A stretch of DNA of 64,000 bases from Paramoeba atlantica (lineage: Eukaryota; Discosea). A model generated the notes under the pieces. That model was not told where the DNA came from. It did not search any database and saw nothing but the letters and a program-made list of their open reading frames with translations. Of the stretch, positions 50,718-59,789 are shown one piece after another; the first letter of the stretch is position 1; each line of letters starts with the position of its first letter. A program made the position numbers and the translations under genes. The stretch covers positions 124,001 through 188,000 of the forward strand of contig CDRNVI010000006.1 in NCBI GenBank assembly GCA_977017575.1, in the 5' to 3' direction.

Positions 50718-51674
50718 TTATGCGGACAGTGTCTCTGCATCGCTCCATTGCGGGGAATCACGCTTATGCCATAATAAGAAGCTGGAACGGATAGCAGCTC
50801 GGGAGAGTGACGCCCGACATTTAGCCCCCAAATCTTCGTCCCCTCCAAACAACCGATTAATATCCGCTGAGGAGGCTACCAGACCACCTCGTGCTCCAAT
50901 TTCGAATACGAGGAGGTACGTGTTCGGGTGCACTGTTCGTCGTTCGTGTAATAGGGCGTTGTACTTGAGGCGTTTATATTCATTTGCCTGCATACAGTTT
51001 TCTTCCCAGGGGACAGTGAGCTCAACGATGAATTCTGTACCGTCAGTCAGTGCAACGAATCCGTCTGGGCGTTGATGATTTGTATTGTTGTGCAGCCAGT
51101 GTGGTGGATTTCGGTGACCTAGTAGGTCAAAATGCTGGTATTTTGTATGCGGGGATTCTTGGATGCGTTTGGCCAGTTCAGCTAGCACTGTGTCGTGTCT
51201 GAGGGTATAACGCCCCTGATCAAGAGATGTTTTGCAACCTGAAATAACGTGTCGTACCGTCTGTGCTTCTTTTCCGCATACCACACATGTCGCATTTGAG
51301 AAGTGAAGGCCCCATGTCCGAAGGTTTGACTTTGAGGGTAAAGGAGTGGTAAGTAGAACCGAGGTCGCAAAACGTGTTAGCTTCGTGCTGTTCAGGTTGT
51401 TCAGTACGGCGGAAAACTCCTTCGCAAGTTCAGTTTCGGAAGGTGTTGTCCACCATTGGGCTGCGACCGGTGCTCGTTTCTGAAGGTCTTGTACAATTTT
51501 CGCTTCGTAATATTCCCGCATGATTTGTTTGGCGCGTTTTGCGTCGTTTAGATGTTGGAGGATTTCGCATGCTGGTCGTAGTTGCCCTCTAGCTCGCCTG
51601 TTTTGCTCCTCTTCAATGCGGGAACGTAGCGCTGCTTGGACATTGATGTCTCTGGATTTATTCATTTGAGTCAT
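50718..51674 (-). CDS. LINE C-terminal zinc knuckle and nuclease, 5'-truncated
   Basis: 318 residues from a Met at 51674; upstream RT is absent. It has a helical segment with LRPACEILQHLNDAKRAKQI, then the knuckle CVVCGKEAQTVRHVISGC, GRYTLRHDTVLAEL, and a PD-(D/E)xK-like nuclease: RPDGFVALTDGTEFIVELTV with PWEENCMQANEYKRLKYNAL. This matches the C-terminus of R2/NeSL/CRE-type LINEs well. The frame is open over its whole length, so the copy is young or the truncation recent. It is a third LINE family in this window. Confidence 0.8.
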   Translation of the reverse strand: MTQMNKSRDINVQAALRSRIEEEQNRRARGQLRPACEILQHLNDAKRAKQIMREYYEAKIVQDLQKRAPVAAQWWTTPSETELAKEFSAVLNNLNSTKLTRFATSVLLTTPLPSKSNLRTWGLHFSNATCVVCGKEAQTVRHVISGCKTSLDQGRYTLRHDTVLAELAKRIQESPHTKYQHFDLLGHRNPPHWLHNNTNHQRPDGFVALTDGTEFIVELTVPWEENCMQANEYKRLKYNALLHERRTVHPNTYLLVFEIGARGGLVASSADINRLFGGDEDLGAKCRASLSRAAIRSSFLLWHKRDSPQWSDAETLSA

Positions 51675-52026
51675 CGCGGTGGCAGTGCATTCGAACCAAA
51701 GCTTAGAGAGTGCTGTTAGGCCCCAACCGCGATCTGAGTACAGGACTTCTGATATCTTTTTGAGCTCGGTATCCTTTTGAGATTGATATTTCTTTGTGGG
51801 TCACATTCGATTACCTCGAACATTTTTTCGTCTCACCTTACTCGTACGTAACATATCCTAGTATGCACATATCCTAAATTTTGCCATTTTAGACTTTTTT
51901 CCGGATATATCTAGCGGTAGAGTAACGGTAATTGCATTATTGTTTACAACTATTTATTTGATCTATCTTTTTTTTACATTTGCTATCTGACAGTTTTTAT
52001 TTTCATCTTCGTCGTTCGTTCTATCT
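51675..52026. promoter_or_regulatory. Spacer with likely SL acceptor of eS1
   Basis: Gene-free. Just before the eS1 gene lie a T-rich tract (51966-51979) and the first AG, CTGACAG ending at 51993, followed by a 33-nt pyrimidine-rich leader to the ATG at 52027. This is the arrangement of a trans-splice acceptor. Confidence 0.5.
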
Positions 52027-52779
52027 ATGGCAATCGGGAAAAACAAGAAGGTTACGGGGCGCAAAGGTGGCAAGAAGAAGACGGTGGATTCCATGTCGCG
52101 CAAAGAGTGGTACGACATTTTGGCACCTGTAACGTTTCGCAATCGTCAAGCGGCGAAAACTCTTGTGACAAAAACGTTTGGGACACGTCTCGCTTCGGAC
52201 AACCTCCGTCACCGCGTTCTCCAGACGTTTTTAAGCGATTTGCAGGATCAGCCCGAGCACGGACACGTGAAGATACGCCTTCGTGTGGAGGAGATAGTTG
52301 GAAGAAACTGTCTCACGCAGTTCTATGGCATGGACACCACCTCAGACAAGCTGCGCTCGATGGTGCGTAAGTGGATCAGTTTGATTGAGTGCGTTGTGGA
52401 TGCCACGACTAACGACGGCTATCGCCTCCGATTCTTTGTGTTGGCCTTCACTAAGCCTCATGAGAAGCAAGTGCGTCGCAATGCCTATGCCAACACTTCC
52501 CAAAAGAAGCAAATCCGTCGCCGAATCTCCAACATTTTGCGTGAACACGTAACGAAAACCGATTTGAACAACGTCGTACGCAAGCTTCACACGAAGACCA
52601 TTGTTTCCGAGATCGAGAAGAGTGGCTCGCAAGTGTATCCGCTGCAAAATGTCATGATACGGAAAGTGAAAACGTTGAAAACTCCTGCCGCCAATCTGCA
52701 AAAGTTGATGGACGCCCACGGCAATGACCTTCCCGCCTCGCGTGAGGAAATTGGAATGGCCGTCGATGTGGCAGAGTGA
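52027..52779 (+). CDS. RPS3A: 40S ribosomal protein eS1 (RPS3A)
   Basis: 250 residues, normal for the family. Recognised from the lysine-rich start (AIGKNKKVTGRKGGKKK), SRKEWYDILAPVTF, KTFGTRLASDNLRHRVLQ, and the C-terminal block SQVYPLQNVMIRKVKTLKTP. It is a structural component of the small subunit near the mRNA exit and eIF3. It is the first gene of the + strand array, following transposon-rich DNA. TGA stop. The start is the first ATG after the predicted SL acceptor. Confidence 0.97.
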   Translation: MAIGKNKKVTGRKGGKKKTVDSMSRKEWYDILAPVTFRNRQAAKTLVTKTFGTRLASDNLRHRVLQTFLSDLQDQPEHGHVKIRLRVEEIVGRNCLTQFYGMDTTSDKLRSMVRKWISLIECVVDATTNDGYRLRFFVLAFTKPHEKQVRRNAYANTSQKKQIRRRISNILREHVTKTDLNNVVRKLHTKTIVSEIEKSGSQVYPLQNVMIRKVKTLKTPAANLQKLMDAHGNDLPASREEIGMAVDVAE

Positions 52780-53114
52780 GAAGTAGCTTTGAAGGGCTTT
52801 CACGAAGATGACGTATCGTGAAACTAGAAAGCGACGAAGTATAAAGCGAGAAGAAATGAGAATCTAATCCGGAATATATAAAAAGCAAAGCAAAAACACA
52901 CGATATCTATTTTTTTTTTCCACGTCAAAAACAAAGCGAATCTTTAATTTCCAAAATAGCACATCATCCCACATAACCTCCTTTTCAATCACAACCCCTG
53001 TACTCCATTTATCCTCACACCTTTCTCACCCACCCACACTCTCTCTCAACCGCTTTCTTCCTCCTACCCCCCAATACCCCCACACGCCCCTTCCCTCCTC
53101 CCCCACATCCACCC
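52780..53114. promoter_or_regulatory. Spacer eS1 to ATP-grasp/SET gene
   Basis: Short 3' region, then a T run (52910-52919) and more than 100 nt of C/T-rich leader (53020-53114). No gene. The leader is the expected pyrimidine tract and 5' UTR for trans-splicing, but the exact acceptor is not obvious. Confidence 0.4.
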
Positions 53115-54737
53115 ATGAACATTGCCGTTCTCGTAAGTGCCTATACCCAACCCTCAACCCACCCCACCTCCACCACAACCCCCCACCCCCCCGATCCCTC
53201 CGGCGACACCATTGCCGCCCTCACCGGACTCGATGACTACGATAAGACACCTGCACATTACTTTCCCAACTCAACCCCCCCTACGACAACAACAACAACA
53301 GCAACAGCAACGACGAGCCCCTCGACGACGACTCCCCCCTCCCCCTACACCTTCACCACCATCCCGCTCTACAAATCCACCAGCTACCGCGTCCTGCGCT
53401 CCCTGGTCCACGCCAAGCGCTACGCCTGCTACTTTGTCCTGTGCGACGGGGCCAAGGACGAGGACCGGGCCGGGGAGGAGGTCCTGCGCGCCCTCGAGGA
53501 GTTCAACGTCCCCTACACCGGCGTCGCCCTCCCCCACTTCGACCCCAGCAAGGCGGAGATGAAGATGTTCGCCCACTACGCCCACATCCGGTGCCCCCCC
53601 TGGGTGGTACTGAAGGAGGTCCCCGCGAGTGTGGAGGCGATGGGGGCGGTGGTACGCGAGCGCGGGCTGGCCTACCCGCTGATCGTGAAGCACCCCCACG
53701 GGTTTAACTCGGTCGGGATGACGAGGGGGAGTAAGTGCGGGGACGACCGCGCGTGCTGGGAGCAGGTGGGGAAGACGGTGGGGAGTTTCCAGGGCGCCCT
53801 GGTGGAGGAGTTCGTGACGGGGGATGAGGTGACGGTGCTGGCGGTGCAGACCCCGGAGGGGACGAGGGTGCTGCCGCCGGTGCAGATGAGGTTTCCGGAG
53901 GGGGAGGATTTTAAGCATTTTGATTTGAAGTGGAAGACGTTTGGGGAGATGGAGTGGGTTCCGGTGCCGGTGGAGGATCCGGCGTATGGGGAGATGGTGC
54001 GGGTGGGGAAGGTGGCGTTTGAGAGTATGCTGCAAGGGGTGGGGCTGGGGCGGTGTGATTTGCGGGTGGATCGACGCACCAATGAGGTGTATTTTCTGGA
54101 GATCAACCCGAACCCGGGGATTTTCTACGCCCCCGGGGATGAGGGCTCGGCGGATATGATTTTGAAGTACAACGCCGCGGAGTTTGGACACCAGGAGGTG
54201 ACCAAGGCGCTGATCGAGTCCGCGTTTCTGGAGCAGGAGAAGCGCGCGAAGCGGTACGTGGTGAGCTTCGACCCCCGTAAGGGGTACCACCTGCGGGCCG
54301 CGCGGGACCTGCGTGCGGGCGATCTGGTGTTCGAGGACGAGGGCAAGCCGATGCCGATGGTCACCCGCCCGTACGTGATGAAGCACTGGGACGAGGACAG
54401 CAAGGCGGACTTTGAGCGCTACGCGTGGCCGCTCTCCGATGACGGCCACATCTACGCCGTGTGGGATGAGGACCACACCAAGTGGCGCCCCATCAATCAC
54501 AGCTGCTCCCCGAGTACCATCTTTGCCGCCCCGCACTCGCTGAATATGATCGCCTCACGGGATATTAAGAAGGGGGAGGAGCTCACGATGGACTACGCCG
54601 CGTTCTGCGATGAGACCATGAAGCCGTTTGAGTGTAACTGTGGGGCGCCGGAGTGCCGTAAGTCGATTTTCGCTGACCCGGAGGTGATTGCGCGGTACGG
54701 CCCCAATGCATGGCACCGTCGTCGGAAACAGGCGTAA
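53115..54737 (+). CDS. ATP-grasp ligase fused to a SET methyltransferase domain
   Basis: 540 residues. Residues about 1-30 and 85-360 form a D-Ala-D-Ala-ligase-like ATP-grasp: GLAYPLIVKHPHGFNSVGM (nucleotide-binding Lys), GALVEEFVTGDEVTVLAVQ, and EVYFLEINPNPGIF (metal-binding Glu/Asn). A Thr/Pro/Ser-rich insert (about 33-80) separates the first strand. Residues about 385-525 form a SET domain: RPINHSCSPSTIFA (NHSC motif), GEELTMDYAAFC, and post-SET cysteines FECNCGAPEC. ATP-grasp enzymes form amide bonds to peptides or amino acids; SET domains methylate protein lysines. The fused function is unknown. High GC and C-rich codons resemble the p24 and CK2 beta genes next to it. Confidence 0.88.
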   Translation: MNIAVLVSAYTQPSTHPTSTTTPHPPDPSGDTIAALTGLDDYDKTPAHYFPNSTPPTTTTTTATATTSPSTTTPPSPYTFTTIPLYKSTSYRVLRSLVHAKRYACYFVLCDGAKDEDRAGEEVLRALEEFNVPYTGVALPHFDPSKAEMKMFAHYAHIRCPPWVVLKEVPASVEAMGAVVRERGLAYPLIVKHPHGFNSVGMTRGSKCGDDRACWEQVGKTVGSFQGALVEEFVTGDEVTVLAVQTPEGTRVLPPVQMRFPEGEDFKHFDLKWKTFGEMEWVPVPVEDPAYGEMVRVGKVAFESMLQGVGLGRCDLRVDRRTNEVYFLEINPNPGIFYAPGDEGSADMILKYNAAEFGHQEVTKALIESAFLEQEKRAKRYVVSFDPRKGYHLRAARDLRAGDLVFEDEGKPMPMVTRPYVMKHWDEDSKADFERYAWPLSDDGHIYAVWDEDHTKWRPINHSCSPSTIFAAPHSLNMIASRDIKKGEELTMDYAAFCDETMKPFECNCGAPECRKSIFADPEVIARYGPNAWHRRRKQA

Positions 54738-55257
54738 GGGTGAGGAATAAGGTCGGTTGGACGGGAAGGGTGATCTTAGAATAGAGAAAATAAGTCGGGT
54801 TTAAGGATAAGGCTGGTTTAAAAAAGAATTTTGACACATGTATCGATTATAAGAAGCATACTTTTTTGATTTATTTTCCGGCGTTAGACAGCTTTAGACA
54901 GGAGATACAATCTGTGCTTTGTTTATTTGCTATTCGTATTCTGTTTTTACCTATTTCTAAATCGTAATTTAGTGATTTATGGCGGGGTGATACATATTGC
55001 CCACATTATCCTATTTGTTTTTGATGGAACACTAAACACAAAATATAATCTTCTAAACGATCAAACGAAATCCAAACTCTTCTGCACCTGTAACGGTAAA
55101 TCTCATTTCACCGTCCCCAAAACCTAAACACTTAAAACCCAAAACAAGGACAAATAAAAATTTAATTTACTTCCTGAACTCCATTTCCACCCCATTTCAC
55201 TGCTAAACCCACCGATTTTCTCCCTCTCCCTTTTTTTACCTTCTCCTCCATCCCCCC
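54738..55257. other. Spacer
   Basis: AT-rich with no gene, ending in a T/C-rich leader (55200-55257) before the p24 ATG. Confidence 0.4.
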
Positions 55258-55911
55258 ATGCGCCCCCCTTTCCTCCCCCTCCTCCTCCTCCTCGCCCTCT
55301 CCTCCCTCCCCCCCCTCACCGCCCTGCGCCCCGGGGTCCTCACCTTCCGCGTCCCCCCGCGCGCCGAGGAGTGTCTCTACGTCGAGGTCCCCCGCGCGAA
55401 CGACAAGCTCTACCAGCACTTCACCGTCACCGAGGGCGGGGGTCTCGACATCGCCTTCGCCCTCACCGTCCCCGACGGGAGTGAGATGGTGAGTCTCCCG
55501 CGCAGCCCCGAGGAGCGGGTGCTGCTGAGGGCCCCGGCGCCTGGGATCTACACCACTTGCTTTAAAAACAACAAAGGGGTGAGCCCGGGGATGAAAACCA
55601 TCTCGTTTCTAAGCCAAGTCGGGGGGGAGGGGGATGTGGAGGCTGAGGGGGGGCTGACTCAGGGGAGGCACAGAGTAACAGGGAGTCAGGTGATGGAGGC
55701 GGGGCTGATTCGGATAACCAATGGGCTGCAGGAGATGCGTGGGGAGCAGGCGTATGTGGCGACCCGGGAGAGGCACCATCGGGATACGGTGGAGAGTACC
55801 AACACGAGGGTGTTGGTGTGGGGGGTCGCGGAGGTGGTGGGGTTGGGGGTGATGACGGTGGTGCAGTTGGGGGTGTTGAAAAGGAGTTTTGGCACGCAAA
55901 GGGGGGTGTGA
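55258..55911 (+). CDS. p24 / emp24-GOLD family cargo receptor
   Basis: 217 residues, normal size. A signal peptide (RPPFLPLLLLLALSSLPPLTA) is followed by a GOLD domain (FRVPPRAEECLYVEV, GGLDIAFALTVPDG, APGIYTTCFKNNKG). The Cys pair at ECLY and TTCF fits the conserved disulfide. A helical stalk (about 155-185) leads to one membrane segment (VLVWGVAEVVGLGVMTVVQL) and a short cytosolic tail LKRSFGTQRGV with a Phe and basic residues for COPI/COPII contact. These proteins cycle between ER and Golgi in cargo selection. The subfamily is not decided. Confidence 0.9.
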   Translation: MRPPFLPLLLLLALSSLPPLTALRPGVLTFRVPPRAEECLYVEVPRANDKLYQHFTVTEGGGLDIAFALTVPDGSEMVSLPRSPEERVLLRAPAPGIYTTCFKNNKGVSPGMKTISFLSQVGGEGDVEAEGGLTQGRHRVTGSQVMEAGLIRITNGLQEMRGEQAYVATRERHHRDTVESTNTRVLVWGVAEVVGLGVMTVVQLGVLKRSFGTQRGV

Positions 55912-56152
55912 GGGGGTGAATCGATGGGGTAGAGAAGTGCTGTGGGTTGGGGTGGAAAAAAGACGGTGAAAATCTACACAGGGGTGTTTCTGTCTTGTTG
56001 CATCGGTGTTCGAAACATAAAATATGAAACTAGACGAGGATCTATCCACGTGAATAAGAAAAGGGTTTTCCTTATCGTGGTTCATGTTTTACTATTTTTC
56101 CTTCGTATCCCCCTTACCCACTAAAGCACCCCTTTCCTTCCCTTCTATTCCC
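55912..56152. promoter_or_regulatory. Spacer with likely SL acceptor of CK2 beta
   Basis: C/T-rich tract 56090-56121 followed by CTAAAG (AG at 56125-56126) and a 26-nt leader to the ATG at 56153. An in-frame ATG at 56084 lies upstream of this acceptor and would be removed. Confidence 0.45.
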
Positions 56153-57016
56153 ATGACCCCCACGACACCTCTCCCCCCTCACGACACCGACACCCTCTCC
56201 TCCTCCTCCACCCCTTGCTCCAGCATGGACGAGGACTCCAGCGTCGACGAGTCCTGGATCCACTGGTACACCTCCCAGCGCGGTAACGAGTTTCTCTGCG
56301 CCGTCGACGAGGACTACATCGAGGACGAGTTCAACCTTACCGGTCTCCCCGCCACCACCCCCCACTACCGTCACGCGCTCCACATTATCCTCGACCTGGA
56401 GTTAGAAAACTTAACCCCCCCGGAGCTCGACCCCCTCTCCGACTCCACCCTCCGTACCCTGGAAGCCCACGCGGAGAACCTCTACGGTCTGATCCACGCC
56501 CGCTTCCTGCTGACCCCCCGGGGCCAGCGGCTGCTGTTCGACAAATTCCAAAACAAGGACTTCGGGGTGTGTCCCCGGGTGGGGTGCCGCTCCCGCGGGG
56601 TACTCCCGGTGGGTCTCCACGACAAGCCCGGGCAGAGCGCGGTGAGCGTGTTCTGCCCGGGCTGCGAGCAGTTGTACGCCCCCAGCCACCGCGCCCACCG
56701 CGGGCTCGATGGCGCCTTCTGGGGGAGCACGGCAGCCCACCTGCTGCTGCTCTCGGAGGGGGGGAGGGGGAATAGAGAAAGGAATCAAGAAAGGAATGCA
56801 GAAAAGAATACAGAAAAGAATCAAGAAATTCTTGAAAAGGATAAGAACAGGCCGAGTGCTGCCTACGTGCCTCGGATTTATGGCTTCCGGGTGCATCGGC
56901 AGTGTGGGGATAAAGGGGTGGAGGAGAGGGAAAAGGGGGAGGGGGAGAAGAAAAAGGAAAAAGGGGTAGAGGAATCTATCCCGGGGAGGTATCCGAGTGA
57001 TACGGTAGCGGTGTAG
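56153..57016 (+). CDS. CSNK2B: Casein kinase 2 regulatory subunit beta
   Basis: 287 residues from the ATG after the predicted acceptor. Recognised from SWIHWYTSQRGNEFLCAVDE, EDEFNLTGL, LYGLIHARFLLTPRG, KFQNKDFGVCPRVGC, the zinc-binding cysteines (CPRVGC, CPGCEQLY) and the C-terminal YVPRIYGFRVHR. The beta dimer holds two CK2 alpha subunits and directs the kinase to substrates. An Asn/Lys/Glu-rich insertion of about 40 residues (after LLLLSEGG, to NRPSAAYV) and a Glu/Lys-rich tail are unlike the usual protein. TAG stop. Confidence 0.93.
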   Translation: MTPTTPLPPHDTDTLSSSSTPCSSMDEDSSVDESWIHWYTSQRGNEFLCAVDEDYIEDEFNLTGLPATTPHYRHALHIILDLELENLTPPELDPLSDSTLRTLEAHAENLYGLIHARFLLTPRGQRLLFDKFQNKDFGVCPRVGCRSRGVLPVGLHDKPGQSAVSVFCPGCEQLYAPSHRAHRGLDGAFWGSTAAHLLLLSEGGRGNRERNQERNAEKNTEKNQEILEKDKNRPSAAYVPRIYGFRVHRQCGDKGVEEREKGEGEKKKEKGVEESIPGRYPSDTVAV

Positions 57017-57235
57017 GGGGGCAGGGAGGGGGGGAATGTACTCTGCCATGGTAGAATGGGTAGGTTTGAATATTAGGTGAGGGTCTGGATATAAAAGTAG
57101 TATAAAGTATTTATTGGGTGAAAGTTTATCTAGAAAAGCAATAAACGTACGATAAAGTGCTTAAAGCGAGCCACACAACGTATAATCCTTTTTTCTTAGT
57201 CCATTTTCTCATTTATCCCACGTTTCTTCCCATAA
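57017..57235. promoter_or_regulatory. Spacer with likely SL acceptor of uS9
   Basis: CCTTTTTTCTTAG (AG at 57198-57199) with a 36-nt pyrimidine-rich leader to the ATG at 57236: a clear trans-splice acceptor arrangement. Confidence 0.5.
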
Positions 57236-57661
57236 ATGAGCGATAAAGTCCAAACCTTTGGGAAAAAGAAGACCAGCGTGGCGTGTGCGACCGCGTTTCG
57301 CGGACACGGCCAGATTCGTGTCAACGGCCAGCCGCTTCACCTCGTGCAACCCGCCCCGCTGCGCCAAAAGCTCTTCGAGCCGCTTCACATCATCGGGGCC
57401 GCCCGCGCCCGGGACATTGACATTCGCATCCGCGTCCGTGGAGGGGGTCAGGTGAGTCAGGTCTATGCCACGCGACAGGCCATCTCCAAGGCCCTGGTGG
57501 CGTATTACCAGAAACACCACAGCGAGCTGGAGAAACAGGAGGTGAAGGAGGCGCTGCTGCACTTTGACCGCAGCCTGCTGGTCGCTGACCCACGCCGTCG
57601 GGAGCCGAAGAAGTATGGCTGCCACGGAGCACGTTCGAAGTTTACGAAGTCCTACCGTTAA
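57236..57661 (+). CDS. RPS16: 40S ribosomal protein uS9 (RPS16)
   Basis: 141 residues, standard length. Features: QTFGKKKTSVACATAF, GQIRVNGQPLHLVQP, the RVRGGGQVSQVYATRQAISK core, and the invariant tail DPRRREPKKYGCHGARSKFT plus KSYR, whose C-terminus reaches the P-site tRNA. TAA stop. It lies in the same-strand array between CK2 beta and the mitochondrial protease. Confidence 0.97.
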   Translation: MSDKVQTFGKKKTSVACATAFRGHGQIRVNGQPLHLVQPAPLRQKLFEPLHIIGAARARDIDIRIRVRGGGQVSQVYATRQAISKALVAYYQKHHSELEKQEVKEALLHFDRSLLVADPRRREPKKYGCHGARSKFTKSYR

Positions 57662-57919
57662 GCACGGCAGGGAGAGATGGGGGAAAGTGAAGATGATATT
57701 GTGGGAGGTGGAGTCGATGTGGGTAACATTTCTCCATATTGAAACAGAAAGCGGAGGTAAGAGCATTGAAAATGTCTAGATAAATATTATTTTCTCAAAC
57801 TTTCTTTTCTTTTTTCCATATGCACGTATTGGGATCAATTTTTTGACTTGAACCTTACTTATTCTTTATTTCTTGTTCACAAGATCTAACTCTCTTTCCC
57901 CCACTCCCTCCCTCTCTCC
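57662..57919. promoter_or_regulatory. Spacer with likely SL acceptor of the FtsH gene
   Basis: A T-rich run (57858-57875) followed by TTCACAAG (AG at 57882-57883) and a C/T-rich leader to the ATG at 57920. Confidence 0.45.
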
Positions 57920-59569
57920 ATGTTCTCCTCCCCCCCTTCCCCCCTCCCCCCCTCCTACGAGGACCCCTACGAGCGTGGACGCCGTGACGCCCAGCAGCAC
58001 TACGAACGTTCGCAGCCTAATTTCCTGCGAAACACCTTTGGCCCGCTCCTCTGGGTCGGGATCCCCGCGGCGCTGTCGTTTGCCTTATTTCGTCGGATGA
58101 GCAAAGTCTCCCGCCCCGGGGGTGGGGGGAGCGGCGGCATGATGGATCTGTTCTCCCCGGTGGCGCCACGCAACTTTAGAGTCGACCTCAAAGGGACCTC
58201 CTTTGATAGTGTCATTGGCATCCCGGAAGCGAAACGGGAAATACAGCAGTACCTTGAGTTTTTAAAAGACAGCGGGAAATTCACAAGGCTGGGGGCGCGC
58301 ATGCCTCGGGGGTGTCTACTCACCGGGGAGCCGGGCACCGGGAAGACTTTATTGGCCAAGGCGGTGGCGGGAGAAGCCAAGGTTCCGTTTTTCTCCTGTA
58401 ATGGCAGCGATTTTGTGGAAATCTATGGCGGCAGTGGACCGAAAAGAGTCCGCGAACTTTTCGAAGAGGCTCGGAAGTCCATGCCGTCGGTTGTTTTTAT
58501 AGATGAAATCGATGCCATCGGGAGCCGGCACGCGAACCGAGGAGGAGGACCCGGGGGGGTCTCCAGTGAGGAGAATCGAACGGTGAACCAGCTGCTCTCG
58601 GAGCTCGACGGATTGGCCCACGGCAACACGGATCGCATTGTGGTCTTCGCCGCGACAAATTTGAAAGACAGCATTGACCCGGCGTTACTACGAGAGGGCC
58701 GATTCGATCGTAAAGTGGATATTGAAATGCCAGATAAGGGAGCGCGAAAGGAGTTATTTCAGTTTTACCTCGGGCGTGTGACGCTCTCTCCGGAATGTAA
58801 GGGGGAGGAGGTCGCAACACAACTCGCAGATCTCACCCCCGGGCTCTCCCCGGCCACCATTGCCACCATTGTCAATGAGGCAGCGTTGGGCGCCTCGCTA
58901 AAAGGACTCCCGGCGGTGACCCCGAAATGCCTACGTGACGCGATTGAGGATGTCACGATTGGGAAACAACTGTCACGCTCCCGGGTCGGGGTGGATGGGA
59001 CGACCCGCACGGCCTGTCACGAGTGTGGCCATGCGATGACCGCGTGGCTGCTGCCGTTGTCCCAACAACGACGAGGGGAGGTGCTAAAGGTGAGTGTCCG
59101 CCCTCGTGGTTCCGTGTTGGGGTATACCCAACGAAAAGGCGCGGAGGCGTATGAGTATGACACCGATGTGAAGTTATTTCACGAGGTCTGTGTGTTGTTG
59201 GGAGGGAGGGTCGCGGAGACGCTGATGTATGATGCGCAAATCAGTACCGGAGCCGTCGATGATTTACAAAAGGCCACAAAGGTGTGTTTGAACCACGTGC
59301 TGACATTTGGGTTTGATAAAGGGGTGGGACGGCTGTCGCATTCGCCGGACGAGATTGGCCGCGGGCAGGCGTTTGTGAGTTTTAGTGAGCAGAGCCAAAA
59401 TGTGGCGGAACAGAAGGCGAATGAGCTGCTGCACAAGGCACAGGAGATCACACTTAGCCTTTTGCGTCCCAGAAAAAAGGAGCTGCAGGCCATCACAGAG
59501 GAGCTCGTTAAGAAAAAAGAGCTCGATGCGAGTGAGATAGAATCGATTCTTGGTCCTCAAAAGGTTTAG
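57920..59569 (+). CDS. FtsH-family ATP-dependent metalloprotease, probably mitochondrial
   Basis: 549 residues. One likely membrane segment ([17 protein letters not shown], about 38-54) precedes a Gly-rich linker. AAA domain: Walker [19 protein letters not shown] (about 136), Walker [13 protein letters not shown], a second-region-of-homology [18 protein letters not shown]. Protease domain: zinc motif HECGHAM (about 366), third ligand in [11 protein letters not shown]. Such hexamers extract and degrade membrane proteins, as m-AAA/i-AAA in the inner membrane. The N-terminus is shorter than typical m-AAA subunits (usually about 700-800 in total). AFG3-like versus YME1-like is not decided. Confidence 0.93.
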   Translation: MFSSPPSPLPPSYEDPYERGRRDAQQHYERSQPNFLRNTFGPLLWVGIPAALSFALFRRMSKVSRPGGGGSGGMMDLFSPVAPRNFRVDLKGTSFDSVIGIPEAKREIQQYLEFLKDSGKFTRLGARMPRGCLLTGEPGTGKTLLAKAVAGEAKVPFFSCNGSDFVEIYGGSGPKRVRELFEEARKSMPSVVFIDEIDAIGSRHANRGGGPGGVSSEENRTVNQLLSELDGLAHGNTDRIVVFAATNLKDSIDPALLREGRFDRKVDIEMPDKGARKELFQFYLGRVTLSPECKGEEVATQLADLTPGLSPATIATIVNEAALGASLKGLPAVTPKCLRDAIEDVTIGKQLSRSRVGVDGTTRTACHECGHAMTAWLLPLSQQRRGEVLKVSVRPRGSVLGYTQRKGAEAYEYDTDVKLFHEVCVLLGGRVAETLMYDAQISTGAVDDLQKATKVCLNHVLTFGFDKGVGRLSHSPDEIGRGQAFVSFSEQSQNVAEQKANELLHKAQEITLSLLRPRKKELQAITEELVKKKELDASEIESILGPQKV

Positions 59570-59789
59570 ATGGGGGCTGGTTCTGTGAAATGTTTTGTAC
59601 ATAGTATGCCAAAATACAGATTCTAGTTCAAGTATTGTTTCTTTTCACTCCTTTTAGTTGATATGTGGCAGAAACTTTTGTTAACGGTGCATTGGTTCTC
59701 TTATTTGTATACTAGCTACTTGTTACATGGCCTACTAAGATGCTATTCCCATGATTTGCGACTTTGCTTAAACCTGTTTCAAAAGAATC
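59570..59789. promoter_or_regulatory. Spacer with possible SL acceptor
   Basis: TTTCACTCCTTTTAG (AG at 59656-59657) is a possible acceptor; no ATG intervenes in frame before 59790. Confidence 0.35.

Noticed and set aside
53271-54536. 421-codon antisense frame over the ATP-grasp/SET gene
   Set aside because: Arg/His/Leu-rich composition typical of the complement of a GC-rich gene, without any motif.
56084-56152. Upstream in-frame ATG for CK2 beta
   Set aside because: It lies before the predicted AG acceptor at 56125-56126 and adds a non-conserved hydrophobic stretch.
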